A stretch of DNA of 64,000 nt from Actinomycetospora sp. TBRC 11914. Its GTDB lineage: Bacteria > Actinomycetota > Actinomycetes > Mycobacteriales > Pseudonocardiaceae. Shown piece by piece: positions 25,175-33,311 of the stretch. Numbering within the stretch: the stretch's first letter is position 1; every line of letters begins with the position of its first letter. A program made the position numbers and the translations under genes. The notes below the pieces were generated by a model that searched no databases, was not told where the DNA came from, and was given only the letters and a program-made list of their open reading frames with translations. The stretch is taken from contig NZ_JABBND010000014.1 in the NCBI RefSeq assembly GCF_012933465.1, positions 1-64,000 of the forward strand, given 5' to 3'.

Positions 25175-25285
25175 TCACGGGTACGTCAGGCGCCCCGGGT
25201 CGCCGTCGGGCCTGCCCTCGGTGCTCCTGATCACGGGAACCCGGTCCGCGATGGCAGCGACGGACCATCGCTGACACCGCCCCCC

Positions 25286-25399
25286 TCAGCGCTGCCGCGA
25301 GAACAGGATCGCGAGCGCGGTGCAGCCGACGACGATCAGGATGATCGGCAGCACCGAGATGACCGAGTCGGCGTCGATGGCCGCGAGCAGCAGATCCAC
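25286..25399 (-). CDS. 37-residue single-pass membrane peptide
   Basis: GTG at 25399, ten bases after the transporter stop on the same strand, with a GAGGGG-type site in front. The peptide has an N-terminal acidic end (MDLLLAAIDADS), one hydrophobic segment (VLPIILIVVGCTALAILF) and a basic end (SRQR). Size, position and topology look like a small membrane protein cotranscribed with the transporter. There is no homology evidence. Confidence 0.45.
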   Translation of the reverse strand: MDLLLAAIDADSVISVLPIILIVVGCTALAILFSRQR

Positions 25400-25409
25400 G
25401 GGGCGCCCC

Positions 25410-26297
25410 TCAGCCCCAGGCGGGGGTGGGCATCCCCGCGCGGTCGTCGCGCAGCACCGCGGCCGACTGCCGGGTGATCACGACGGTGCCCAGGACGACG
25501 ACGGCGGCCGCGACCACCTCCCCGACGAGGTCCGCGGGCCCGGCGGCGACGCGCTCCCCGAGCACGAGCACCCCGAGCAGGACCGCGACCGCGGGGTCGG
25601 TGGTGCCGATGACCGCGTTGACCGGCGCGTTCAGCCGTCCGAGGTGCAGCGCGCGCTGGGAGAGCGCCCAGCCGCAGAGCGAGGTCACGACGGCCCCGGC
25701 CGCGTACCAGGTCGTCAGCGCGGCGACGAGGCCCGGCTCGCGCAGCGCGGTGGAGAACAGGGTGGCGGTCAGGCCGTAGAAGCCGCCGGTGGCGAGGGCG
25801 AGTAGCGCCGCCCGCGTCGGCTCGCCCCACGACACCGCCCGCAGCCCGACGGCGCCCAGCACCCCGGCGACCACCGCCACCCCGAACAGGGGCAGGAAGG
25901 CGGGTGCCGGCGGGACGGCCGGGGCCTGCGGCCGGGCGATCGCGAGGAAGGCCGTCAGGCCGACGACGCACGCCGCCGAGGCCCCGAGCAGGCGGCGGTC
26001 GAGCCGCCGGCGGGCCAGCCGGGCCGAGGCGATCGTCCCGAACACCAGCCCGGTGACGAGCACCGGCTGGACGAGCGCGACCGGGCCGATGTGCAGCGCG
26101 AACGCGTAGGAGAGCCAGCCCGCCCCGATGACGGCCTGCCCGGTCCACCAGCGCCGACGGCGCAGCACCCGCACCAGCAGCGTGCGCGTCGAGTCCGGCT
26201 CGTCGATCTCCTGGCCCGCACGCTGCTGCAGCACCGTGCCGGTGGCGATCCCGCACGCCCCGAGCAGCGCCGCCAGCAGCGCGATGGCCGGGGTCAC
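25410..26297 (-). CDS. DMT-superfamily (EamA/NIPA-like) transporter
   Basis: A 295-residue membrane protein with about nine hydrophobic segments arranged as two repeats. ALLAALLGACGIATGTVLQQRA at the N-terminus (quoted with gaps: ALLAALLGACG, GTVLQQRA) and NAVIGTTDPAVAVLLGVLV near the C-terminus are typical of actinobacterial DMT proteins related to NIPA-like carriers. The substrate is unknown. The GTG start overlaps the TGA of the upstream glycosyltransferase (GTGA), so the two are co-translated, which suggests a lipid or envelope context. Confidence 0.8.
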   Translation of the reverse strand: MTPAIALLAALLGACGIATGTVLQQRAGQEIDEPDSTRTLLVRVLRRRRWWTGQAVIGAGWLSYAFALHIGPVALVQPVLVTGLVFGTIASARLARRRLDRRLLGASAACVVGLTAFLAIARPQAPAVPPAPAFLPLFGVAVVAGVLGAVGLRAVSWGEPTRAALLALATGGFYGLTATLFSTALREPGLVAALTTWYAAGAVVTSLCGWALSQRALHLGRLNAPVNAVIGTTDPAVAVLLGVLVLGERVAAGPADLVGEVVAAAVVVLGTVVITRQSAAVLRDDRAGMPTPAWG

Positions 26298-27517
26298 CGG
26301 ACGCTCCCCACCAGGCGCGGGGGGAGCTCGTCGTCGGGACCCGCGACGGCGGGCTCCTCGACCGGGACGGGGGCGGGCAGGCCGAGGACCGCGGCGAGGT
26401 CGACGCGGGCGTGGCGGGCCGACCAGCGGGCCGCGCGGGCGTGGGCGGCGGCCAGGGCGGCCGGGTCGGCGATCCAGGAGCGCAGCAGCGCGGTCAGCTG
26501 ACGCGGGCGGCGGCAGGTCCGGGCGAGCCCGGCCGCGCCGAGCAGGCGGGCGGAGTCCCGCCCGTGCCCGGGCAGCGGCTGGTGGATGACCAGGGTCCGC
26601 CCGCACGCCAGGGCCTCCTGCGCCGTCGCCCCGCCGGAGTTGTTCACGACGACGTCGGCGGCGGCGAGCAGCGTCGGCACGTCGTCCACCCACCCGGGCA
26701 CCCGCAGCCGCTCGCCCGCGCGCATCCGGGCGCGCAGGGCCTTCAGCCGGGTACGCGCCCGCTCGTCTCGCCCGCAGAGGGCGACGACGTGGCAGCGCGG
26801 GTCCGCGGCGAGGGCCGCGCGCACCGCGCCGGCGACCCCGCCGAGCCCGAGCGAGCCCGCCGTCACGACCACCACCAGCGCATCCTCCGGCAGCCCGAGC
26901 CCCCGGCGTGCCGCGCGGGCCTCGTCGTCGCCGACCGGGCCGAAGGGGGCGCCGACCAGCGGCGACCGGACCGTGACGTGGGCGCCCGGGTCCATCCGGC
27001 GGGTCGGCTCGCGGGCGAGGTCGTCCAGGACGAGGTACTCGTCGACGCCGGGGTAGGTCCAGTACGCGTGCGGCGCGAAGTCGCAGACGGCGGCGACGAT
27101 CCGCGCGTCGAGCAGACCGCGGCGGCGCAGCCAGGCGAGTCCGGCGGTCGCGAGCTGGTGGGTGGAGACGACGACGTCGGTCGGCCCGCCCGCGAGGTCG
27201 GCGCGCAGGGCGCGGGCGACCCACGCCCCCATGACCTCCCGGTAGAACCAGCGCACCAGTCGCGAGTGCGTGACCGCGGCGTACCAGCCCTCCTGCAGCA
27301 GCGGGGTCCACTGCACCGCGAACTCGAACAGCCACCGGAACACTGGCCCGGAGCCGTGGCCCATGCGGGCGAACGCCTCGGCCACCCGGATGTCGCAGTC
27401 CGGCCGGTCGCGGGTGACGGTCGTGTGCACGGCGCGCGCGACCGCCTCGTGTCCCTGACCGATGTCGCCCGAGACGATGAGGACCCGGGCGGCCCGGTCG
27501 TTCTGCGGCCTCGTCAC
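26294..27517 (-). CDS. MGDG-synthase/MurG-like glycosyltransferase (GT28 type)
   Basis: A 407-residue GT-B enzyme. The N-terminal VLIVSGDIGQGHEAVARAV carries the GxGH motif of MGDG-synthase-type glycosyltransferases, and the C-terminal domain has VVNNSGGATAQEALACG and HQPLPGHGRD, the sugar-nucleotide-binding region. It would glycosylate a diacylglycerol or polyprenyl lipid on the inner membrane face. The start is GTG at 27517. A paralogue of the same architecture starts 257 bp away in the opposite direction. Confidence 0.85.
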   Translation of the reverse strand: MTRPQNDRAARVLIVSGDIGQGHEAVARAVHTTVTRDRPDCDIRVAEAFARMGHGSGPVFRWLFEFAVQWTPLLQEGWYAAVTHSRLVRWFYREVMGAWVARALRADLAGGPTDVVVSTHQLATAGLAWLRRRGLLDARIVAAVCDFAPHAYWTYPGVDEYLVLDDLAREPTRRMDPGAHVTVRSPLVGAPFGPVGDDEARAARRGLGLPEDALVVVVTAGSLGLGGVAGAVRAALAADPRCHVVALCGRDERARTRLKALRARMRAGERLRVPGWVDDVPTLLAAADVVVNNSGGATAQEALACGRTLVIHQPLPGHGRDSARLLGAAGLARTCRRPRQLTALLRSWIADPAALAAAHARAARWSARHARVDLAAVLGLPAPVPVEEPAVAGPDDELPPRLVGSVR

Positions 27518-27773
27518 GAGTGCCAGTCTCCCGATCCGGCTCCCGGCGCACCCGTCCGGGTGTGTTGTTCACGCTCCGGGGAGCCACCGTTCACCCCCGC
27601 ACGGAGGCTTCGGCCGCCCTTCACCCGCGCCTCGTCGGCGCGCCCGAGCGCACCCCCGATCATGACTCCCAGTAGGTTCACGGGCGGGTCACGGCCTCCG
27701 GGCGTCGATGGACGACGTGGAACCAACCCGTGCCCGTCGGACGTCCTCACGCCCGAGAGGAGCCCCGCGACCG

Positions 27774-28961
27774 ATGACCGCACTCGGCGTCCCGAGGTCG
27801 ATACGCCCCCGGAAGCGCCCCGGTGCGCGTGCCGCCGACCCCGGTGCTCCGGCCCGGACCGGCACCGGCCGCTCCCCGCGGGTGGTCGTGCTCACGGCCC
27901 GCGTCGGCGCCGGCCACGACCGCCCGGCCTACGAGCTGGCGGCCCGGCTGCGCGCCCGCGGCGCGGTGGCCGAGGTGCACGACTACCTCGACGCGCTGCC
28001 GCGGTTCGGCCAGGTGATCATCGGCGACGGCTACGGCGTCGTCGTCAACCGGATGCCGCGGTTCTTCGACTGGCTCTTCCACGCGCTCGAGCACCGGGGG
28101 CTCGTGCGCTGGATCATCCTGACCTTCCTGATGCTCTCCGAGCGCACCGTGCGGCGCTGGACCCGCGACGCCGACGTCGTCGTCTCCACGTTCCCGCTCT
28201 CGTGCCAGACGCTGGGCCGGATGCGGGGCGCCGGCCACATCGACGTGCCCGTGGTCAGCTACCTCACCGACCCGGCACCGCACCGGATGTGGCTGCACCC
28301 GGGCGTCGACGTGCACCTGTCCGTGACCAGCGCCTGCGCCGACGCCGCCGACGAGGTCTACGGCGTGGCCGTGCGCCCGGCGGGCCCGCTCGTGGACCCG
28401 CGCTTCTCGCGCGCCCACACCGACGCCGACCGCGCCGCCACCCGCCGCGAGCTCGGCCTGGGCGACGACGAGACGGCGGTGCTGATCAGCGCGGGCTCGC
28501 TCGGGCTCGGCGACGTACCCGCGCTCGTCGACGCCGCGCTCACCAGCCCGGCCGCCCACGTGCTCGTCCTGTGCGGGCGCAACGCCGACCTGCGCGAGCA
28601 GCTCGACGCGCGGGAGCGGGTCACCGCGCTCGGCTGGCGCGACGACGTCCCGGCGCTGATGGCCGCGGCCGACGTCCTGCTGCACAACGCCGGCGGATTG
28701 TCGGTGACCGAGGCGCTGGTGGCCAACCTCCCGGCGGTCACCTACCACCCGATCCCCGGGCACGGGCGCGCCAACGCGACGGTGCTCGCCGAGGCCGGGC
28801 TGGCCCCGTGGCCGGAGACGCCGGCCGGGCTGGCCACGGTGCTCGACGGCATCGGGTCCACGTCGCCGCTCTCGCCGTGGCCGGCGACCCCCGAGGGCGA
28901 CGTCGCGGCCATCGTGCTCGAGCTCGCCGCCGAGGAGCGCCAGGCGGTGCCCGCCGCATAG
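27774..28961 (+). CDS. MGDG-synthase/MurG-like glycosyltransferase, paralogue of the divergent gene
   Basis: A 395-residue GT-B enzyme. VVVLTARVGAGHDRPAYEL holds the GxGH motif, and LLHNAGGLSVTEALVANLP and YHPIPGHGRANA form the donor-binding region, matching the neighbouring paralogue segment by segment. I chose the ATG at 27774, preceded by GAGAGGAG; an ATG at 27708 is also in frame but lacks a site. The TAG stop is the first three bases of a family A element. It may make a glycolipid or a precursor related to its divergent twin. Confidence 0.85.
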   Translation: MTALGVPRSIRPRKRPGARAADPGAPARTGTGRSPRVVVLTARVGAGHDRPAYELAARLRARGAVAEVHDYLDALPRFGQVIIGDGYGVVVNRMPRFFDWLFHALEHRGLVRWIILTFLMLSERTVRRWTRDADVVVSTFPLSCQTLGRMRGAGHIDVPVVSYLTDPAPHRMWLHPGVDVHLSVTSACADAADEVYGVAVRPAGPLVDPRFSRAHTDADRAATRRELGLGDDETAVLISAGSLGLGDVPALVDAALTSPAAHVLVLCGRNADLREQLDARERVTALGWRDDVPALMAAADVLLHNAGGLSVTEALVANLPAVTYHPIPGHGRANATVLAEAGLAPWPETPAGLATVLDGIGSTSPLSPWPATPEGDVAAIVLELAAEERQAVPAA

Positions 28962-29029
28962 GTGGCCTTCGGCCCCGTGAGCACAAAGTGTCGCTATACC
29001 GGCACTTTCTGCTCACGAGCGAAGCACCT
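28959..29029. repeat. Family A palindromic element, copy 3
   Basis: A 71-bp copy that forms the whole junction between two convergent genes. It begins at the TAG stop of the rightward glycosyltransferase, and its inner arm contains the TGA stop of the leftward LLM gene (29013-29015). Inner arms CGTGAGCACAAAGTGTCG and near-complement. Confidence 0.85.
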
Positions 29030-29876
29030 CTGACGCCACCCAGTGCGCCACCCCGTCCGGCCACGGCGCCGGGAGCCCGAGGGTGACGTGGGTGAACCCG
29101 GCGTCGAGGGCCTCGGTGATCGCCGTCCGCGTGGCGCCGGGCTCGTCGTAGGAGACGGGCAGGTGGATCGAGCGGGTGATCGACGCCGGGTCGCGGCCGA
29201 TCTCGGCGCAGTAGCGGTCGAGCAGGGCGCTGCGCTGCCGGACGTCGTCGAGGTCGCCGCCGGGGATGTTCCAGACGTCGGCGTGCTTCGCGACCACCCG
29301 CAGCGTCGAGGCCGCCCGGCCCCCGATGGTGATCGGCGGGTGCGGGCGCTGCACCGGCTTCGGGTTGCCGAAGGCTCCGTGCACCGCGACGTGCCGGCCC
29401 TCGACGTCGAACGGCTGGTCCGAGGTCCACAGCCGGCGGATCACCGTGCACGACTCGTCCAGGGCCTCCACCGAGTCCCCGAAGTCGTGGTAGGGCAGGC
29501 CGTGGGCCTCGTACTCCCGGCGCGCCCACGGGATGCTCGGCCGGGACCCGGCCCCGATCCCGAACTCGAGCCGGCCGCCGGACACGTGGTCCACCGTCGT
29601 CGCGATCTTGGCCAGCAGCGCCGGCGGCCGGATCCGGTTGCTGGTGACCAGCAGCCCGAGGCGGAGCCGCTCGGTCTGCGCCGCGAGGGCGGACAACAGC
29701 GTCCAGCCCTCGAGGATCGGCCCGTCGAGCGGACCGCCGATGGGCAGGAGGTGGTCGAAGAGCCAGGCGTGGTCGATCGCCCCGACCGCGTCGGCCTCGC
29801 GCCAGACGCGCAGGACGTCGTCGTAGGCGACCTGCTGGGGCGCGGTCACGATCCCGAAGCTGGGCCGGATCGTCAT
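29013..29876 (-). CDS. LLM-class (luciferase-like) flavin/F420-dependent oxidoreductase
   Basis: A 287-residue TIM-barrel protein. AIDHAWLFDHLLPIGG, ERLRLGLLVTSNRIRPPALL and RLEFGIGAGSR are the standard strand and loop motifs of F420-dependent LLM enzymes. The substrate is unknown. The ATG at 29876 has GGGAGG seven bases upstream; an ATG six codons earlier is less likely. It is divergent from a TetR gene with two operators between them. Its last residues (EVLRS) and stop are encoded within the family A element. Confidence 0.88.
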   Translation of the reverse strand: MTIRPSFGIVTAPQQVAYDDVLRVWREADAVGAIDHAWLFDHLLPIGGPLDGPILEGWTLLSALAAQTERLRLGLLVTSNRIRPPALLAKIATTVDHVSGGRLEFGIGAGSRPSIPWARREYEAHGLPYHDFGDSVEALDESCTVIRRLWTSDQPFDVEGRHVAVHGAFGNPKPVQRPHPPITIGGRAASTLRVVAKHADVWNIPGGDLDDVRQRSALLDRYCAEIGRDPASITRSIHLPVSYDEPGATRTAITEALDAGFTHVTLGLPAPWPDGVAHWVASEVLRS

Positions 29877-29909
29877 GGTGGGGTCCTCCCGCATGGCAGG
29901 ATGTAAAGA

Positions 29910-29948
29910 CGGAACGTGGTTCCGCCAACCATACGGAACCTGGTTCCG
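29910..29948. promoter_or_regulatory. Paired TetR operators
   Basis: CGGAAC-GTG-GTTCCG at 29910-29924 and CGGAAC-CTG-GTTCCG at 29934-29948, two identical-arm inverted repeats with centres 24 bp apart in the divergent LLM/TetR region. Confidence 0.8.
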
Positions 29949-29971
29949 GTTGTCGACGAGCGAGGTGGACC

Positions 29972-30562
29972 GTGGTGGAGACCGGCACGACGGACGCGGC
30001 GGCGGCCGACCCGCCCCGCCGCCGCGCCGACGCCCGCCGCAACGCCGAGGCCCTGCTCGACGCGGCCGCGGCGGCCTTCGTCGCCGCCGGCGTCGACGCG
30101 CCGGTGCGCGACATCGCCGCGCGGGCCGGGGTCGGCGTGGGCACCGTCTACCGCCACTTCCCGACGCGGGCCGACCTCGTCGTCGCGGTCTACCGCCACC
30201 AGGTCGAGGCGTGCGTCGCCGCCGGGACGACGTGCCGCGCCGAGGCCGACTCCGCCTACGACGCCCTGGTCCGCTGGATCGACGGCTTCGTCGACTTCCT
30301 CGTGACCAAGCACGGGCTGGCCGCGGCCCTGCGTGGCGACGACGGCCGGTTCGAGGCCCTCCACGCGTGGTTCCTCGAGCGGCTCGTCCCGGTCTGCGGC
30401 GAGCTCCTCGCCGAGGCCGCGGCCGCCGGCGAGGTCCGCGACGACGTGGCCGGCCTCGAGCTCATGCGCGGCGTCGGGAACCTCTGCGTCGGCGCCGGGG
30501 ACGCCGGTTACGACGCCCGGCGCCTCGTCGGCATCCTGCTCGCGGGCCTCAGGACTGGATGA
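29972..30562 (+). CDS. TetR-family regulator
   Basis: A 196-residue repressor. The helix-turn-helix VRDIAARAGVGVGTVYRHFP is followed by a C-terminal domain (YDALVRWIDGFVDFLVTKHG) typical of TetR proteins with the SbtR-like fold. The GTG start at 29972 follows a GAGGTGG-type site. Two 15-bp operators lie between it and the divergent LLM oxidoreductase, which is the likely target along with itself. Its last 14 bases overlap the convergent beta-propeller gene. Confidence 0.88.
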   Translation: MVETGTTDAAAADPPRRRADARRNAEALLDAAAAAFVAAGVDAPVRDIAARAGVGVGTVYRHFPTRADLVVAVYRHQVEACVAAGTTCRAEADSAYDALVRWIDGFVDFLVTKHGLAAALRGDDGRFEALHAWFLERLVPVCGELLAEAAAAGEVRDDVAGLELMRGVGNLCVGAGDAGYDARRLVGILLAGLRTG

Positions 30563-31670
30563 CCTGCACGACCCCGCCGGTCACGCCGGCGACGAAGAGC
30601 CGGCCGGTGGTCGGGTCGACGCCGAGCGTGTAGGGGTTCTGCACCGTCGGGAAGCGCTCGACCTCCCGGGGCTGGGGGGTCGTCATGTCGTAGCCGACCA
30701 CGGTGTTCGTCCCCGAGGACGCGACCCACAGCCGGTCGCGGGCCGCGTCGTAGGCGATGCCGTACGGCCCGCCGGGCTGGGGGAGCGCGCCGACCTGGGT
30801 CGGCGGTCCGGACGGGTTCGGCTGGAAGACCAGGACCTGGTTGCCGCGCGTGTCCGTCGCGATCATCCGGCCGTGCCGGTCCGCCACCAGGTGGGTCGGG
30901 CCCGCGCCCGCCGGGACCTGTCCGAGGATCCGCAGCGCCTCGGCGTCGTAGGTGGTCAGCGTGTTCTTGCGGACGTCGATGAGCCCGACGATGTTCCCGA
31001 CGGGCGCGAGGCCCGCCGGCTGCACCGCGTCGGTGAACACCTTGGCCACCTGGTCGCCGCGCACGGCCGAGACGGTGCCGCCGAGCTCGTCGGCGGTGAA
31101 GACGGTGCCGTTGGCGGCCTGGGTGGCGTCGTGCGGGACCGTCCCGACGAACAGCGGCGGCGCCGCCTGCCCGCCGGGCAGCGACACCCGCACGAGCGAG
31201 TTCGCGCTCTCCACGGGGACGAGGACCGGCCCGCCGGGCGCGGCGAGCTGCAGGTGGCGCACGAAGCCCGGCAGCGGGGTGCGGGTGCGGACGGCGCCGG
31301 TGTCGGCGTCGAGCAGCACGAGGCTGTTCGGGTTCCGGGTGGCGACGGCCACGGTGCGGGTGACCGGGTCGACGACCACGCCTTCGGGGGCCGAGCCGAC
31401 CGGGATCTGCCGGCCCGGCGGCGGGACCGCCGGCGCCGGCGCGGACTGGGGCTCGGCGGCGAGGGGCAGCCCCTGCGTCGGGGGCCGGGTGCCCTCCGTG
31501 GGCGCGCCGGGCGGGAGCAGGCCCGTCGTCGGGGTCGGCGCACCGGCCGTCGGCGAGGGGGCCGTCGTCGGGGTCGCGGCGGGCGGCGGCTCGTTGCTGC
31601 ACGCGGCGAGGCCGACGGCCGCGGCGGCGAGGCCGGCCGCGAGGAGGACGCGTGCTCGGCGTCGAGGCAT
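30549..31670 (-). CDS. Secreted lipoprotein with YVTN-type beta-propeller
   Basis: A 373-residue protein with signal peptide and lipobox (VGLAAC), a Pro/Thr-rich linker, then repeated beta-blades such as GVVVDPVTRTVAVATRNPN, GIAYDAARDRLWVASSGTN and LGVDPTTGRLFVAG. These match the YVTN/NHL-type propellers found on cell surfaces. Probably anchored outside the membrane, with a binding or scaffolding role; the ligand is unknown. It converges with the TetR gene, overlapping by 14 bases. Confidence 0.82.
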   Translation of the reverse strand: MPRRRARVLLAAGLAAAAVGLAACSNEPPPAATPTTAPSPTAGAPTPTTGLLPPGAPTEGTRPPTQGLPLAAEPQSAPAPAVPPPGRQIPVGSAPEGVVVDPVTRTVAVATRNPNSLVLLDADTGAVRTRTPLPGFVRHLQLAAPGGPVLVPVESANSLVRVSLPGGQAAPPLFVGTVPHDATQAANGTVFTADELGGTVSAVRGDQVAKVFTDAVQPAGLAPVGNIVGLIDVRKNTLTTYDAEALRILGQVPAGAGPTHLVADRHGRMIATDTRGNQVLVFQPNPSGPPTQVGALPQPGGPYGIAYDAARDRLWVASSGTNTVVGYDMTTPQPREVERFPTVQNPYTLGVDPTTGRLFVAGVTGGVVQVIQS

Positions 31671-31836
31671 GGCCGGAGTATCCCGGTGGTCCGGGTGCCG
31701 CGCTCTCCGGCCGGTCCACCCGGGGGGCCCGGACGCGGCGGCGCGCCGGGCGTGGCACCGTCGCGGGGAGAACCCGCCGGCGGCGGACGACCGGATCCCC
31801 GACCACCGCCGCCCCGCCGGCCGTCAGGAGGACGAC

Positions 31837-32064
31837 ATGGCCACGACCACGCTCTCGGTCCCCGAGATCCACTGCGACCACTGCCGCGCCGCCATCGAGG
31901 GCGCGCTGTCCCCGATCGACGGCGTCGAGGGCGTCGACGTCGACCTCGAGGCACGCGTCGTCCGCGTGGACCACGACGACGAGCTCGCGCTCGGCTCGGT
32001 CGTCGAGGCGATCGAGGACCAGGGCTACGACGTGCCGGGCCGCGAGGCCTACATGCGGGCCTGA
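31837..32064 (+). CDS. Heavy-metal-associated domain protein (CopZ-like copper chaperone)
   Basis: A 75-residue ferredoxin-like protein with the metal site CDHC in VPEIHCDHCRAAIEGAL. Such proteins carry Cu(I), usually to a P-type ATPase. None is in the window, so its partner is elsewhere. The ATG has a strong CAGGAGG site. It converges with ku at a one-base gap. Confidence 0.88.
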   Translation: MATTTLSVPEIHCDHCRAAIEGALSPIDGVEGVDVDLEARVVRVDHDDELALGSVVEAIEDQGYDVPGREAYMRA

Positions 32065-32065
32065 G

Positions 32066-33130
32066 CTACGCGGTCCGGCTCGCCTTCTCGTCGCTCTCGT
32101 CGTCGGCCTTCTTGCGGCGCGAGCGCGACGAGGACCCGGACGTCCCCGTCTTCTTCGTGCCCGACGAGCCCTTCTCGGCCGGGGCCTTCCCGCTCTTCGA
32201 CGACGAGCTCTTCTTCCGCGTGGACGAGCCCGCCGACCCGGACGCGGTCTCCTCGGCGGGCGCCTCGGCGTCGCCCGCGGGCTCCGGAGGGGCCTCGTCG
32301 GAGGTCTTCTCCTCGGAGGCCTTGCTGTCGGAGGCCTTGCCGTCGGAGGCCTTGCCGCCGGCCGCCTCGACCGAGCGGCGCAGCGCGGTGAGCAGGTCGG
32401 TCATGTCGTCGGTGTCCTCGGCCGCGGTCTCCTCCGGCGCCGGACGGCCGCCGCCGTGCTCGCGCTTGTACTCGATGAGCTCGCCGACGGCCTTGCGGTA
32501 GTCGTCCTCGAACTCGCCGACCTCGAACTCGCCGGAGAGCGAGTCGATGAGCGAGGACGCCATCGCCATCTCCTGCGGGCGGACCTCGACGTCGTTCTCG
32601 AGCACCGGGAAGTCGGCGTCGCGGACCTCGTCGGGCCAGAGCATCGTCTGCAGCACGATCGCGTTGTCGCGGACCCGCAGCAGGGCGAGGGTCTCGCGCT
32701 GGCGCAGCGCCACCTTCACCAGCGCCATCCGGTCGGTCTCGCGCAGCGCCTCGCGCAGCAGCGAGTAGGGCTTGAGCGCCTTGTTCTCCGGCTCGAGGTA
32801 GTAGCTCTTGTCGAGCAGCAGCGGGTCGACCTGCTCGGCCGGGACGAACTGCACGACGTCGATCTCGTGGCCGGTCGCGGTGGGCAGCGACGCGAGGTCG
32901 TCGTCGGTCAGCATGATCAGCTGGCCGTCGTCGGTCTCGTAGCCCTTCGCGATCTCGGAGTAGGCGACCTCCTCGCCGCACACCGAGCAGGTCCGCTTCT
33001 GGCGGATGCGCCCGCCGTCGACCTCGTGCACCTGGTGGAAGCGGATGTCGTGGTTCGACGTGGCGGCGTAGAGCCGTACGGGCACGTTGACCAGCCCGAA
33101 CGACACGGCGCCGTTCCAGATCGCGCGCAT
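32066..33130 (-). CDS. ku: Bacterial Ku protein (non-homologous end joining)
   Basis: A 354-residue homodimeric DNA-end-binding protein. The Ku core spans about residues 1-250 (MRAIWNGAVSFGLVNVPVRL, YETDDGQLIMLTDDDL, YLEPENKALKPYSLLREAL). The last 100 residues are a Ser/Lys/Glu-rich low-complexity tail ending in a basic cluster (RSRRKKADDE), the kind of extension that lets bacterial Ku thread along DNA and recruit LigD. No ligD is in the window, but a ligase-like protein lacking the catalytic lysine is divergently transcribed 181 bp away. Confidence 0.95.
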   Translation of the reverse strand: MRAIWNGAVSFGLVNVPVRLYAATSNHDIRFHQVHEVDGGRIRQKRTCSVCGEEVAYSEIAKGYETDDGQLIMLTDDDLASLPTATGHEIDVVQFVPAEQVDPLLLDKSYYLEPENKALKPYSLLREALRETDRMALVKVALRQRETLALLRVRDNAIVLQTMLWPDEVRDADFPVLENDVEVRPQEMAMASSLIDSLSGEFEVGEFEDDYRKAVGELIEYKREHGGGRPAPEETAAEDTDDMTDLLTALRRSVEAAGGKASDGKASDSKASEEKTSDEAPPEPAGDAEAPAEETASGSAGSSTRKKSSSSKSGKAPAEKGSSGTKKTGTSGSSSRSRRKKADDESDEKASRTA

Positions 33131-33311
33131 CGCGCGGCTCCCCTCGCTCCGCCGCCCGTCACCCGACGTGACGGCACATTCCACCCCAGGATGCCCCACA
33201 TGCGTCCCGCGCCACAGGATGCGCGGGCCGGACACGCGATCCCGGCGCGGCGCGCGACACGCCGGGGGACGTCGCGACGGTGCTGTCGGGGGTGCAGGGC
33301 ACGATGTCGGC

